The position numbers were made by a program, and so were the translations under genes. This document shows, piece after piece, positions 43,816 to 51,460 of a stretch of DNA of 51,669 nucleotides. Within the stretch, counting starts at the first letter, position 1. Each line of letters opens with the position of its first letter. This stretch comes from a virus, in the IMG/VR virus record IMGVR_UViG_3300030103_005822, positions 1 through 51,669 of that record. One strand, given 5' to 3'. A model generated the notes under the pieces. The model made no database searches, was not told the origin of the DNA, and worked only from the letters and a program-made list of their open reading frames with translations.

Positions 43816-44067
43816 TTAGGATGAACCAGTAGGAAGGGCAACCAACATACTGCCTGTGACTCCAAGTTGAAAAGTTTTAGCTTGGCCTAGATGATTAGTT
43901 CCTTGAATAAAAAGCCCGGCGTTGGGTTCAGTAATATAAACTGATCCGGAATTTTGCTGTGAGCCGTGAATATGCCCTTCCTCTAGTGCCTTATCTAAAG
44001 CCTTAGTAGCCTCTGCTTTAAGTTGTAGAATAGATGAAACGTGACCTAGGAATCTTCGTTTCTTCAT
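43816..44067 (-). CDS. Small virion-type protein (fibre/decoration-like)
   Basis: An 83-residue protein. The C-terminal half, NAGLFIQGTNHLGQAKTFQL followed by GVTGSMLVALPTGSS, resembles the end of the tail-fibre-like protein at 48757 (NTGLFLTGTDQDGNAEHYQV and VVQGGMLQL). This suggests a shared short beta module. The N-terminus is helical (KAEATKALDKALEEGHIHG). The ATG shares a base with the preceding TAA. It could be a small decoration or fibre-tip protein; inferred from the resemblance and neighbours. Confidence 0.6.
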   Translation of the reverse strand: MKKRRFLGHVSSILQLKAEATKALDKALEEGHIHGSQQNSGSVYITEPNAGLFIQGTNHLGQAKTFQLGVTGSMLVALPTGSS

Positions 44068-44534
44068 TATGAACTACCACCATCATACCCTAGAGTTATG
44101 TCAGTTACATCTAATCTGTAATGCCTATCCACATAACCAAATATATTAATTTTATCATTTGATGTAGTTGATGCATAAATTGAAACATTTTTATGGGGTA
44201 CACCAGGATAAATTTGTTGAAGCCCTTCCCTATTTAATATTTGGATAACAAATGTTTTTTTAGCATCCGAAAAAGCAGCCGAAGATGCTGTACTACTAGG
44301 AACTATTGCTATAGTTAAATTCAAATCACTACTTGAATCATGATTCGCTGCCCATAGAAAAACCTCATCAAAAGCATAATCTGTTGTTGTATGGATCAAG
44401 GTTGTGCCCGATACATTAAGTGGAGCAGTCGATTCATCACCAGAGAGAGCATTACGACTTCTTAATATGCCTTTAGTATTATATGCACCACCGGATAGTG
44501 ATGGAGCAGACAATTGATTTCCTAGTTTAGCCAT
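44067..44534 (-). CDS. Small beta-rich virion-type protein
   Basis: A 155-residue protein beginning MAKLGNQLSAPSLSGGAYNT. It is beta-rich with many Ser, Thr, Asn and Tyr (FLWAANHDSSSDLNLTIAIV, NVSIYASTTSNDKINIFGYV). It has the look of a phage head or tail accessory protein, but no family is recognised. A GGAGA ribosome-binding site is present. A TATTTATA motif lies about 25 bases upstream. Translationally coupled to the next small gene by TAATG. Confidence 0.6.
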   Translation of the reverse strand: MAKLGNQLSAPSLSGGAYNTKGILRSRNALSGDESTAPLNVSGTTLIHTTTDYAFDEVFLWAANHDSSSDLNLTIAIVPSSTASSAAFSDAKKTFVIQILNREGLQQIYPGVPHKNVSIYASTTSNDKINIFGYVDRHYRLDVTDITLGYDGGSS

Positions 44535-44555
44535 ATTGAAGTCTCCTTATTGTTT

Positions 44556-44563
44556 TATAAATA
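44556..44563 (-). promoter_or_regulatory. Possible late promoter element TATTTATA
   Basis: The minus strand reads GAGTATTTATAAAAC about 25 bases upstream of the gene starting at 44534, with AGGAGA between. It shares the core TATTTATA with the elements at 43768 and 48682. Weak, motif-only evidence. Confidence 0.3.
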
Positions 44564-44573
44564 CTCTTAAGAA

Positions 44574-44768
44574 CTATATTTTTTCATCTCCAAATAAATT
44601 TACTATTTGCACGCCCCGTGTGGGCTTAGTTTCTTCTTTTGTGATGACTTGATTAATTTCATAATCCACTACAGGTATTTCAAGAGCAATTTCTTTACTT
44701 ACCGGCTTTTTAGCTGGCTGTTTTTTTTGATATATTGTAACAATTACTGGTTTGTAATTGCTTGGCAT
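44574..44768 (-). CDS. Short hypothetical protein
   Basis: A 64-residue protein with basic N-terminal half (YQKKQPAKKPVSKEIALE) and the C-terminus RGVQIVNLFGDEKI. The ATG at 44768 has AAGGGG 8 bases upstream. It lies 39 bases from the next gene. No recognisable motif. Being in frame and in a packed region makes it likely real, but function is unknown. Confidence 0.5.
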   Translation of the reverse strand: MPSNYKPVIVTIYQKKQPAKKPVSKEIALEIPVVDYEINQVITKEETKPTRGVQIVNLFGDEKI

Positions 44769-44783
44769 TTTATTCCCCTTATA

Positions 44784-45716
44784 TTACAGAGGTTCAAAAC
44801 CTCCACCATCTTTAACGGAACCAATGTGAAAATATTCATGCAGATTGTTGTGCAAATTTTGCATCATCTTGATCATAGTAGAATCTGTTTTATCTTGATT
44901 GTTGTTTAATTTTTGCCATACTTGCATCTCAGCTTTAGCAATTGAGTTTCTTAAAAATACTTTTATTGCAAGAAGTGGTGATGCGACACCAATGTTTTCC
45001 ATTGATCGATATCCAGCAAAAATATTGCCAATCAATTCATTATTGCTATTAACAATTGGAGACCCACTGCTTCCTGGTTTAGTTGGTATACTATACATTG
45101 CATATCCCTCTGGTGAGTATCCTGTGAAATATCCATCAAATGTCATTACCATTCTTGGGAAAACAATACCGTGAGGTGCTGCCATATTATAAGCAAGTTG
45201 TCCTCTTTTGGGTCGATCTTTAGCTACTTTGAGAGTTGGCGGTTTGGTTAAGACAGTGTTTACTCTTAACAAACACAAATCAAATCTTTTGTCAATGGCA
45301 ACTACATCGGCATTGTATTGAAATCCGTTATAATCAACAACTGTAAATTTTTGACCTAGATGAGTTACAACTACACTGTCTATTTTTCTTTCTTTTATAA
45401 ATGTACTGCGACAGGAGTGTCCTGCGCTTAAAACATAACTTACATCACTTGAAACTTCACTATGTTTAATAAATGATCCTGATGAAACAGCACGGGATTT
45501 TGCATTTTGACATTCAACTTTATTATCTTTGCCAAGTTCACATCCTTTCCAAAGTGTATCACTCCTCAACTGGATAAAGGATTTTACTGGGAAATTGTGC
45601 GCTAATGGTTTTGCCTTGCTGTGGTAAGAAGTACAGGCACCAGAACAGCTTGCAACCGTAAAATATAACAGGGTAATTAAACACACTCTAAAGGTATCCG
45701 TAATTATTCGTATCAT
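44784..45716 (-). CDS. Exported trypsin-like serine protease lipoprotein
   Basis: A 310-residue protein with an N-terminal hydrophobic segment (CLITLLYFTVASCSG) ending in a lipobox at C24. The mature part shows the trypsin-like catalytic triad: H100 in YVLSAGHSC, D146 in RFDLCLLRV and S217 in KPGSSGSPI. C-terminal to it is a helical, Asn-rich tail. Such lipoproteins are placed in the periplasm or outer membrane. It is transcribed away from the three exported proteins at 45802-47838, sharing the 85-base region between them. Possible roles are processing of envelope proteins, or blocking superinfection (both inference). It looks more like a host-derived gene than a virion part. Confidence 0.82.
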   Translation of the reverse strand: MIRIITDTFRVCLITLLYFTVASCSGACTSYHSKAKPLAHNFPVKSFIQLRSDTLWKGCELGKDNKVECQNAKSRAVSSGSFIKHSEVSSDVSYVLSAGHSCRSTFIKERKIDSVVVTHLGQKFTVVDYNGFQYNADVVAIDKRFDLCLLRVNTVLTKPPTLKVAKDRPKRGQLAYNMAAPHGIVFPRMVMTFDGYFTGYSPEGYAMYSIPTKPGSSGSPIVNSNNELIGNIFAGYRSMENIGVASPLLAIKVFLRNSIAKAEMQVWQKLNNNQDKTDSTMIKMMQNLHNNLHEYFHIGSVKDGGGFEPL

Positions 45717-45801
45717 AAAATAACTATTTCCGAATAAAGAGTTTCAGTCTATTTAAGTTGTAATAATGTTATAAACATACAAACCAAGAAGGTGTTATAA
45801 G
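45717..45801. promoter_or_regulatory. Divergent intergenic region between two exported-protein units
   Basis: This 85-base AT-rich region separates the serine-protease gene (leftward) from the exported-protein operon (rightward) and must hold both promoters or one of them. On the plus strand CTATTTAAG (45749-45757) resembles the CTATTTATA motif seen before virion-type genes, and AAGGTG serves as ribosome-binding site. No confident -35/-10 pair was identified. Confidence 0.45.
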
Positions 45802-46101
45802 ATGTTATCAATGTGTCAAAAAATGATTAAAATAGCCGCTTTTGTATTAGCGGCTTTAGTTTTATTTCCATCAACTGCTATTTCAGAGCCAAAAACTGCT
45901 AATTTGCAACCTATTTGGGAAAAAATCAATGGTGAGTGGAAATTTAACGAAGTAAAGAGACAAAAGCACCAAAGTCTTGTCTATGTTATAACTACAACTG
46001 AGAATAACTCCAGTAAAAACATACTTACTAAAGAAATGGTGAAACTCCCCTTCATTCAAATTATAGATGAGAACAAGAAAGAGGGAATATCACTTCACTA
46101 G
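45802..46101 (+). CDS. Small exported protein, unknown family
   Basis: A 99-residue protein with a typical signal peptide (MIKIAAFVLAALVLFPSTAI followed by SEPKT), predicted to be cut after about residue 28. An ATG eight codons in (MIKIAAFVL) is an alternative start. The mature part is basic and short (NGEWKFNEVKRQKHQSLVYV). No homology seen. First gene of the plus-strand exported-protein operon; the next ATG begins 17 bases after its stop. Confidence 0.65.
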   Translation: MLSMCQKMIKIAAFVLAALVLFPSTAISEPKTANLQPIWEKINGEWKFNEVKRQKHQSLVYVITTTENNSSKNILTKEMVKLPFIQIIDENKKEGISLH

Positions 46102-46117
46102 TTTTTTAGGAGAACAT

Positions 46118-46591
46118 ATGACAAGAGTATTAACTAATAGATGGGTGCTCTTATGTGTTCTTTTCGTAACAATCGTAGTATCATCTTTTTTAATATACAA
46201 AAACAATTTTCAGCCAGAATTAGTTTTATTAAAAAATACAACTTATTATTTGCCGGGGCAGAGAAATAATTGTAAGTGGATTTTACAAGTAGAGAACGAC
46301 TTAAAAAATGTTCCTGGTGAAACTACAGAAATTCGTATAGGAATCCCAGAAGTTCAAGCAGATGGATACTTAAGTGGACGAGTAGAGGTTGGGCAACACA
46401 ATAATTTAATGTTAGCCTTTATTCCTCCAGGATCACAAAAAAATAAAGTTCCTGTAATTTTAACAGCCGATTACTCTGAGCAAAAATTACCTATTGATTT
46501 TTTAAGATTTCGATGGGTGCAAAGCAGCACAATAACTATTCTTATATTTTCTTCCGAGGAGAGATGTATAATCTCTAGGAACGCAAAATGA
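46118..46591 (+). CDS. Membrane-anchored exported protein with beta-rich ectodomain
   Basis: ATG at 46118, chosen because AGGAGA lies just before it; the longer frame from 46067 would overlap the preceding gene. It gives 157 residues. Residues 9-25 (WVLLCVLFVTIVVSSFLIY) form one membrane anchor near the N-terminus. The rest is beta-rich with an Ig-like pattern (TTEIRIGIPEVQADGYLSG, VPVILTADYSEQKLPIDF) and two cysteines. Its last bases overlap the next gene (ATGA). It may form an envelope complex with its neighbours. Function unknown. Confidence 0.65.
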   Translation: MTRVLTNRWVLLCVLFVTIVVSSFLIYKNNFQPELVLLKNTTYYLPGQRNNCKWILQVENDLKNVPGETTEIRIGIPEVQADGYLSGRVEVGQHNNLMLAFIPPGSQKNKVPVILTADYSEQKLPIDFLRFRWVQSSTITILIFSSEERCIISRNAK

Positions 46592-47838
46592 AAAAAGTTT
46601 GTGTATTCCTAATTGCGCTCGGGACGATATTGGGCTGTGAAGAAGAGCGGCTTGTAAAATTAGATTGCATTCCGGGCGAAAAACTTGTTTGTGATGAACA
46701 TGGGCAAGATTTTCCTAATGCTGACCCTATTGATATTATTCAAAGATCGGGTCAGTGCTCATACGGATTAAAAACTTGTACAAGGAGTGGATGGTCAGAG
46801 TGTGAAGGCGCAAAAGGACCAGAACCAGAAATATGTGATGGAATTGATAATGATTGTGATGCAGTCATTGACGAGACGTATCCAGAAGAACATCAACTAT
46901 GCGGGTTTGAGGAAAATGTAGATTATGGAGTAGGGATATGCAAACCCGGCGTAATGAGTTGTTACAATGGCGTTTTATACTGCGATGGTCATACAGGACC
47001 AGCCGAGGAAATATGTGATGGAGTAGATAATAATTGTAATGGAACTGTTGACGAGGGACTTCCCAATACAACCGCTGTCGTCTGTTACGAGGGACCAGAT
47101 GGAACTCTTGGAGTGGGCGAATGTAGAGCAGGCGTGAGATATTGTACGGACGGAAACTTTGGTGGACCTTGTGATAGTCAAGTTCTCCCGATAATGGAAA
47201 GGTGTGATGATCTAGACAATGATTGCGATGGAGAAGTTGATGAGGGTTTTGATACTCGTGGTGTAGATTTAGTTTTTGTCCTCGATATATCTGGTTCTTT
47301 TAGAGATGAAATAGACTCGATGATACAAGGTATAACTCCTCTTTTAGATGACCCAATAACGAGCCAGTTTCGATTTGGACTGGTTGTTGTGGGTGCTAGG
47401 GCGGGTGACGACCTAAGACCTCCATATTCTCTTGCAAGAATGGTGTCTGATTTTGTGCCCGCTAATGAGTTTTTGGCTGTGATAGAAGCTGGCAGAATGA
47501 TTGATAGTGCTGGACAGGAGCCAACTATAGATACAATGTTTTGGTCAATGAACACATATCCATTTTCTTGGAGACCAGACGCACAAAAAGTTATTATAAC
47601 AATGACTGATGAAGAAGCTCAAACAATGAATTCTGACCCGATGTCTTGTTTTGAGGTTGCAGATCTATCAAATACTTTAGGTTTTGAGCTTTTTGTATTT
47701 GCCCTAGAGCACCATCATAATACGTTTATAAATTGTGTAAGAGGGGAAAGAGATAGACTTTATACTCCTACAGCAAATTCAGAAACTGTATTTTTACAGA
47801 TCAGAGCTATATTCGAAGACCTTTGTATTGGTCGTTAA
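46588..47838 (+). CDS. Surface lipoprotein with MopE-type metal-binding repeats and VWA domain
   Basis: A 416-residue protein. A lipoprotein signal ends at C17 (ALGTILGCEEE). Three MopE-like metal-binding repeats follow: EICDGIDNDCDAVIDE, EICDGVDNNCNGTVDEGLP and ERCDDLDNDCDGEVDEGFD, all with the Asp/Asn calcium-type pattern and flanking cysteines. Residues about 225-415 form a von Willebrand factor A domain with the MIDAS DxSxS (D233, S235, S237 in VLDISGSFRD) and a later TMTDEEA. Such proteins usually bind metal ions and ligands on the cell surface and are plentiful in Myxococcota-like bacteria. It is very unusual in a phage region. Its stop abuts the next, convergent gene. Confidence 0.87.
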   Translation: MKKVCVFLIALGTILGCEEERLVKLDCIPGEKLVCDEHGQDFPNADPIDIIQRSGQCSYGLKTCTRSGWSECEGAKGPEPEICDGIDNDCDAVIDETYPEEHQLCGFEENVDYGVGICKPGVMSCYNGVLYCDGHTGPAEEICDGVDNNCNGTVDEGLPNTTAVVCYEGPDGTLGVGECRAGVRYCTDGNFGGPCDSQVLPIMERCDDLDNDCDGEVDEGFDTRGVDLVFVLDISGSFRDEIDSMIQGITPLLDDPITSQFRFGLVVVGARAGDDLRPPYSLARMVSDFVPANEFLAVIEAGRMIDSAGQEPTIDTMFWSMNTYPFSWRPDAQKVIITMTDEEAQTMNSDPMSCFEVADLSNTLGFELFVFALEHHHNTFINCVRGERDRLYTPTANSETVFLQIRAIFEDLCIGR

Positions 47839-48108
47839 TTACTCTTCTTCAGTTTCTAAGTCTGGAATTTCCCCGATTAAATCCGCTAGATTTTGCAATT
47901 CTTTAATGCTTTCTTCTAATCCTTCAATTACATTCTGAACTTCTGTAAGAATATCAACACTGTTTCCTTCTTGTAGTGAATCACTAACTTGTGCTGTATT
48001 TTCTTGGAATCTAGTACCTAAACGACCAATTACCAGAGATAGGCTATTTCTAGCTATTCCTCTTATGTCTTCTTCTAAAACTTTAAATGATATCTTTTTT
48101 AACTTCAT
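47839..48108 (-). CDS. Small helical acidic protein
   Basis: An 89-residue, mostly helical protein (KKISFKVLEEDIRGIARNSL, then VQNVIEGLEESIKELQNLAD) with no membrane segment. It follows the J-domain gene by one base, so both are probably on one transcript, and its end abuts the convergent plus-strand operon with no space for a separate terminator. Could be an assembly partner; family unknown. Confidence 0.6.
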   Translation of the reverse strand: MKLKKISFKVLEEDIRGIARNSLSLVIGRLGTRFQENTAQVSDSLQEGNSVDILTEVQNVIEGLEESIKELQNLADLIGEIPDLETEEE

Positions 48109-48109
48109 T

Positions 48110-48679
48110 TTATTTCCCCGTAAAGTGACTTATGATTGTTCTTAAAACCAGATCTTTTTCTTCATCTGTTTTTGCAACGTGAAAAGACCAAGCTGCTGTG
48201 CTCTTTTGAGTATGTATCTTCTTAGAAAGTAAAACAACATTATTTTCTAAAATTTGTATTGATTCTGGTGTTAATTCCATTAACTCTATATTCAGGTTGC
48301 CTGCCAATTCTAGTAAGGTCGCTAGATCATTTTCCTGATAAGCTAAAGAAGCTTTAGAAAACATATCAGATCGAGTATCATCTCCAATCTTATCAGGATG
48401 AGTTTTTTCTGCTATCTTTCTGTAGAGCTTTTTTACATCATTGTTTTTTTTGTTTTTGGTTGCCTCTATTTCCTCAGATATCTCCTCTTTATTTTGCACA
48501 TCTGGGTTTTGTTTTGTAATTTTGTTTTCAAATATCTTTTTATATTCTTCAGGATATCTTTGTTCTATCATTTCCCTTATTTGTTTATCTGATTGCAGAC
48601 AAATCTCATCAACCTCTTCTTTTTCAAGAATGAGATAAGAATGTTGAAGTGTAAGTTTCTTAATTTTGATGGAAGACAT
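48110..48679 (-). CDS. J-domain (DnaJ-like) protein
   Basis: Start chosen at the ATG at 48679, giving 189 residues; the longer frame to 48724 would begin inside the terminator. A J domain is visible near residues 78-120: NDVKKLYRKIAEKTHPDKIG with the key HPD at 94-96, then MFSKASLAYQENDLATLLEL. J domains stimulate Hsp70 (DnaK) ATPase. Phage J proteins could steer the host chaperone to virion or replication proteins. The N-terminal 75 residues are charged and coil-like. No zinc fingers are present. The region just upstream holds CTATTTATA and no clear Shine-Dalgarno sequence. Confidence 0.8.
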   Translation of the reverse strand: MSSIKIKKLTLQHSYLILEKEEVDEICLQSDKQIREMIEQRYPEEYKKIFENKITKQNPDVQNKEEISEEIEATKNKKNNDVKKLYRKIAEKTHPDKIGDDTRSDMFSKASLAYQENDLATLLELAGNLNIELMELTPESIQILENNVVLLSKKIHTQKSTAAWSFHVAKTDEEKDLVLRTIISHFTGK

Positions 48680-48681
48680 AA

Positions 48682-48690
48682 TATAAATAG
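48682..48690 (-). promoter_or_regulatory. CTATTTATA element upstream of J-domain gene
   Basis: Minus-strand CTATTTATA ends three bases before the ATG of the J-domain gene and follows the terminator directly. If it acts as a -10 box, the transcript would be almost leaderless. Weak motif-level evidence only. Confidence 0.25.
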
Positions 48691-48691
48691 A

Positions 48692-48720
48692 TAAAAAAAC
48701 GGGGAGCCGAAGCCCCCCGT
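48692..48720 (-). terminator. Rho-independent terminator after the tail-fibre-like gene
   Basis: On the minus strand the stem ACGGGG-GGC and GCT-CCCCGT closes a TTCG loop and is followed by seven T. This is a strong intrinsic terminator, 37 bases beyond the fibre gene stop at 48757. It separates that transcript from the J-domain gene. Confidence 0.92.
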
Positions 48721-48756
48721 TCATAAAAAACCTTTAACTGATTAAATCAGTTGTTA

Positions 48757-51198
48757 TTATGCATCAGCACCAGCAGCAGCAGCAGATGTAGTTCCAGACT
48801 CAGAAGGTTGCGAAGCACCTTGCTTAAGCTGTAACATTCCACCCTGTACGACTACTTGGTAGTGTTCAGCGTTGCCATCTTGATCTGTCCCAGTTAAGAA
48901 AAGACCAGTATTGGATACGCCGTTTGCATCAAACACCATATTTTCGCCAGAGGCGGTACGGTGAATAGAAGCTGCAAGCTTGTCACTGCTGACACTAGCG
49001 TCAAGTATTTTAGCACCATTAACAGCATTGTTTTGGAGTTCGGCTGTACCTACACCCAAAGCAACGATTTCTGTAGCACCGACTCGGCTATCAGCGATAG
49101 AAAGAACACCGCTTGAAACACCGAAGTCAGCACCAGAACCAACGAAATCACCAATGCGCTCGACCGTGGCTTTCTTGTTGGAGCCACCGTCACCATCATC
49201 GACAGCGAAGGTATCAGCAGCAACAAGGGCTGCGCCGATTTCATCCATTCCGTCGATATCAAGTGCAAGGTCACCTACAGCAGTAGAACCGTTGTAAGAT
49301 GTAAGCAAGACACCACCCTTAGAGGTAGCAGTCAATGCGGCAAGGTTGCTACCTAGAGCAACACCAGAGATGGTGCTGTTTGCCAACTTAGCGTTAGCAA
49401 TCGAACCAGCCAACATAGCGTTGGTGATACCAAGAGCCTTAACACGCAAGACGTCGCTGTTAGTTTCGATAGAACTATCATCAACTCCAACAGCAAGAGA
49501 AACCGATGCACCAAGAGCTACAGATCCACCGCCACTGAGACCATCACCTGCGGTGACTGTCACAGCAGAGTTAGACAACTTAGCGTTAGCAATCGAACCA
49601 GCCAAGTGTCCGTTCTGAATAGAGCCAGAAGCATAGTGCTCAGCGTCAAGAGCGCCGAGAACGATGTGCTCAGAATTAACTGCATCATCAGCAATGTTGT
49701 CGCCATCAACAGCGTCGTTGGCCAACATTGCGTGAGCAATACCACCCGCCTTAACACGCAATGTGTCGCTGTTGGTTTCGATAGAGCTATCATCAACGTT
49801 GACAGCAAGAACACCAGAAGACAAAGCGAGACCATCGCCAGCAACACTAGCAGACAATTCTAACTTACCTGTTCCACCAGCAACATCAAATTGGAACGAT
49901 TGATGACTAGCAGACAAGCTGATAACATCGGAATTTAGAGCCGATGAATCAATACCTTGTCCTGGTGTAAAGTCGCCTTCACTCTGCAAAAAGTTGAGTG
50001 CTGCAATAATAGAACCTGACGAGTTAACGAAACTCGAATGAAGTGCTCGACCAGCGACTCTATCAGCAGAAATTGCTGTAAGACCTTCAACTGGAATTGC
50101 CTGAAATTGACCAGCGCTAGAACCTGAAACGAAGCCACCAAGGACTCCGGCATGTAACTGATAAGGGATAGCATCGCTACCTGATAACATTGTACCAGAC
50201 ATACTATTTCCTCCACCTAAAGTTATTTGGACCGAACTAGAGTCCACCGAACCATAAATGTTCGTGGCTCTAAGTTTATATGAAACTGCTTGAGTTATCG
50301 TAACAGATTTAGAACTTGTACCTGTAACCGTTTCTGTACTACTAAGTAGTCCATCAACAAACTTTAAGAGTTGTAAAGTTGTACCAAAATCAACATCCCA
50401 AGATAAGGTTACAGCACTGCCGCTGCTAACATATGTAGCGGACGTAGAAAAAGAGTTTATAACAGGATCTATTTTAGCGTATCCATCAGAATCAGTTTCT
50501 AAACTTCCTGTTCCAATGCCGTGATTCAGAGTTAAGAAAATATCATCATAAAGACCACCAGCAGTCTGACCAGAGGCAAAATCACCACCTACACGAATAT
50601 GTGGTGTGCTACTACTAGCTTCAAAGATATTGCCTGTTTGAGTTGTATCAGACCAAGTTGTTGGGTTTCCATCATTATCTGTGATAACGCTGCCAGTGGC
50701 GTCAAAAAGAGTATAATAAAAAGCACCACTAATTCTACTGGCATAAACCTTGATCCAAGGGTTACCAGTTAAATCAATATCAAAAGCTTTAGATTTTGAC
50801 GGTGTTCCGTTGCCATATCTAAATTTAGCGTACAGATTGTAATCACTTTGTACGTCTGAAGATAAATCGGCACTATGATAAACTTCTACTACTGCCCCAG
50901 GAGAGTACTGGAATAAATGTCTTTGTCCACCTCCCCCATAGGAACTATTGTTTGGCTGCCACCAAAAAGCAACCGTAATATCTCCTGTGCCTAAGTTTGG
51001 AAGAGCATCAGGACCATTGGTGTTATAACCTGAATATAAAGTAGCTCTTGAGGAAGTAGAAGTTCCAATTTCCCAAGCACTACCTGAACCATAACGACTG
51101 CTATTAGCTACAGCTTGCGCACCATAACTAGCAGTTAGAAAAATCCCGCTATATAGATCAGTCTGGCTTCCTGTAAGCCAGTGATAAACATTAGCCAT
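48757..51198 (-). CDS. Tail-fibre-like protein; LamG and Ig-like N-part joined to repeat-rich C-part
   Basis: The ATG at 51198 (MANVYHWLTGSQ) has GAGGA six bases upstream; an alternative at 51204 is less well spaced. It gives 813 residues. Residues about 30-245 are LamG-like (ITVAFWWQPNNSSYGGGG, YDDIFLTLNHGIG); about 255-335 is an Ig-like segment (VTLSWDVDFGTTLQLLKF). Then at about residue 333 a new part starts MSGTMLSGSDAIPYQLHAG, which continues with repeats such as VDDSSIETNSD-LRVKA-GI and AGSIANAKL. The GC content rises markedly in this second part. An internal ATG at 50202 has a perfect ribosome-binding site, so the gene may be an in-frame fusion of two genes. Adsorption role inferred. 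Confidence 0.75.
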   Translation of the reverse strand: MANVYHWLTGSQTDLYSGIFLTASYGAQAVANSSRYGSGSAWEIGTSTSSRATLYSGYNTNGPDALPNLGTGDITVAFWWQPNNSSYGGGGQRHLFQYSPGAVVEVYHSADLSSDVQSDYNLYAKFRYGNGTPSKSKAFDIDLTGNPWIKVYASRISGAFYYTLFDATGSVITDNDGNPTTWSDTTQTGNIFEASSSTPHIRVGGDFASGQTAGGLYDDIFLTLNHGIGTGSLETDSDGYAKIDPVINSFSTSATYVSSGSAVTLSWDVDFGTTLQLLKFVDGLLSSTETVTGTSSKSVTITQAVSYKLRATNIYGSVDSSSVQITLGGGNSMSGTMLSGSDAIPYQLHAGVLGGFVSGSSAGQFQAIPVEGLTAISADRVAGRALHSSFVNSSGSIIAALNFLQSEGDFTPGQGIDSSALNSDVISLSASHQSFQFDVAGGTGKLELSASVAGDGLALSSGVLAVNVDDSSIETNSDTLRVKAGGIAHAMLANDAVDGDNIADDAVNSEHIVLGALDAEHYASGSIQNGHLAGSIANAKLSNSAVTVTAGDGLSGGGSVALGASVSLAVGVDDSSIETNSDVLRVKALGITNAMLAGSIANAKLANSTISGVALGSNLAALTATSKGGVLLTSYNGSTAVGDLALDIDGMDEIGAALVAADTFAVDDGDGGSNKKATVERIGDFVGSGADFGVSSGVLSIADSRVGATEIVALGVGTAELQNNAVNGAKILDASVSSDKLAASIHRTASGENMVFDANGVSNTGLFLTGTDQDGNAEHYQVVVQGGMLQLKQGASQPSESGTTSAAAAGADA
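50202..50216 (-). promoter_or_regulatory. Internal ribosome-binding site and possible second start
   Basis: Inside the fibre-like gene the minus strand reads AGGTGGAGGAAATAGTATG. GGAGG is seven bases from the in-frame ATG at 50202. This would start a separate protein of about 481 residues corresponding to the GC-richer C-part. It also encodes LGGGNS in the long frame, so it is either a relic of a fusion or a functional second start. Confidence 0.5.
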
Positions 51199-51345
51199 TA
51201 TCATTCCTCAAATAAAGAGAAGAGTATAACTTATGATAAACTATTTGGGAACTTGTAAATACAGAAACGGCAACAATTTACAATGATCTCGAACTGTTAG
51301 TAGCGCCCGAGATACTCCTTAAACGATGGTATATTATTTTTATTC

Positions 51346-51372
51346 AAAAAAAAAGCCCTGCTGATGCAGGGC
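51346..51372 (-). terminator. Rho-independent terminator after the tRNA cluster
   Basis: Minus strand GCCCTGC-ATCA-GCAGGGC followed by nine T, immediately after the CCA of the tRNA-Ser. It ends the tRNA transcript. The 140 bases between it and the fibre gene hold the latter's leader; only an ATCTCG/CGAGAT inverted repeat is visible, with no confident promoter. Confidence 0.93.
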
Positions 51373-51460
51373 TGGAGGAAGAGGTGGGATTCGAACCCAC
51401 GGTACATCGCTGTACAAGGCATTTCTAGTGCCTCACCATCGACCACTCGGACACTCTTCC
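51373..51460 (-). tRNA. tRNA-Ser, anticodon AGA
   Basis: An 88-nt tRNA with acceptor GGAAGAG/CTCTTCC and an encoded CCA. The anticodon arm AGGCA-CTAGAAA-TGCCT gives anticodon AGA (reads UCU). A long variable arm (GTACA-GCGA-TGTAC) and T-arm GTGGG-TTCGAAT-CCCAC fit serine class. The discriminator base is T (U), unlike the G usual for serine. An A34 serine anticodon is unusual in bacteria. Confidence 0.9.

Noticed and set aside
46067-46117. Start at 46067 for the second exported protein
   Set aside because: It overlaps the first exported gene and lacks a ribosome-binding site, whereas 46118 has AGGAGA before it.
48680-48724. Longer start at 48724 for the J-domain protein
   Set aside because: The extra codons are formed by the terminator hairpin itself.
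49050-50216. Several ORFs on both strands inside the fibre-like gene
   Set aside because: They arise from the GC-richer repetitive coding sequence in alternate frames; no start signals or domains.
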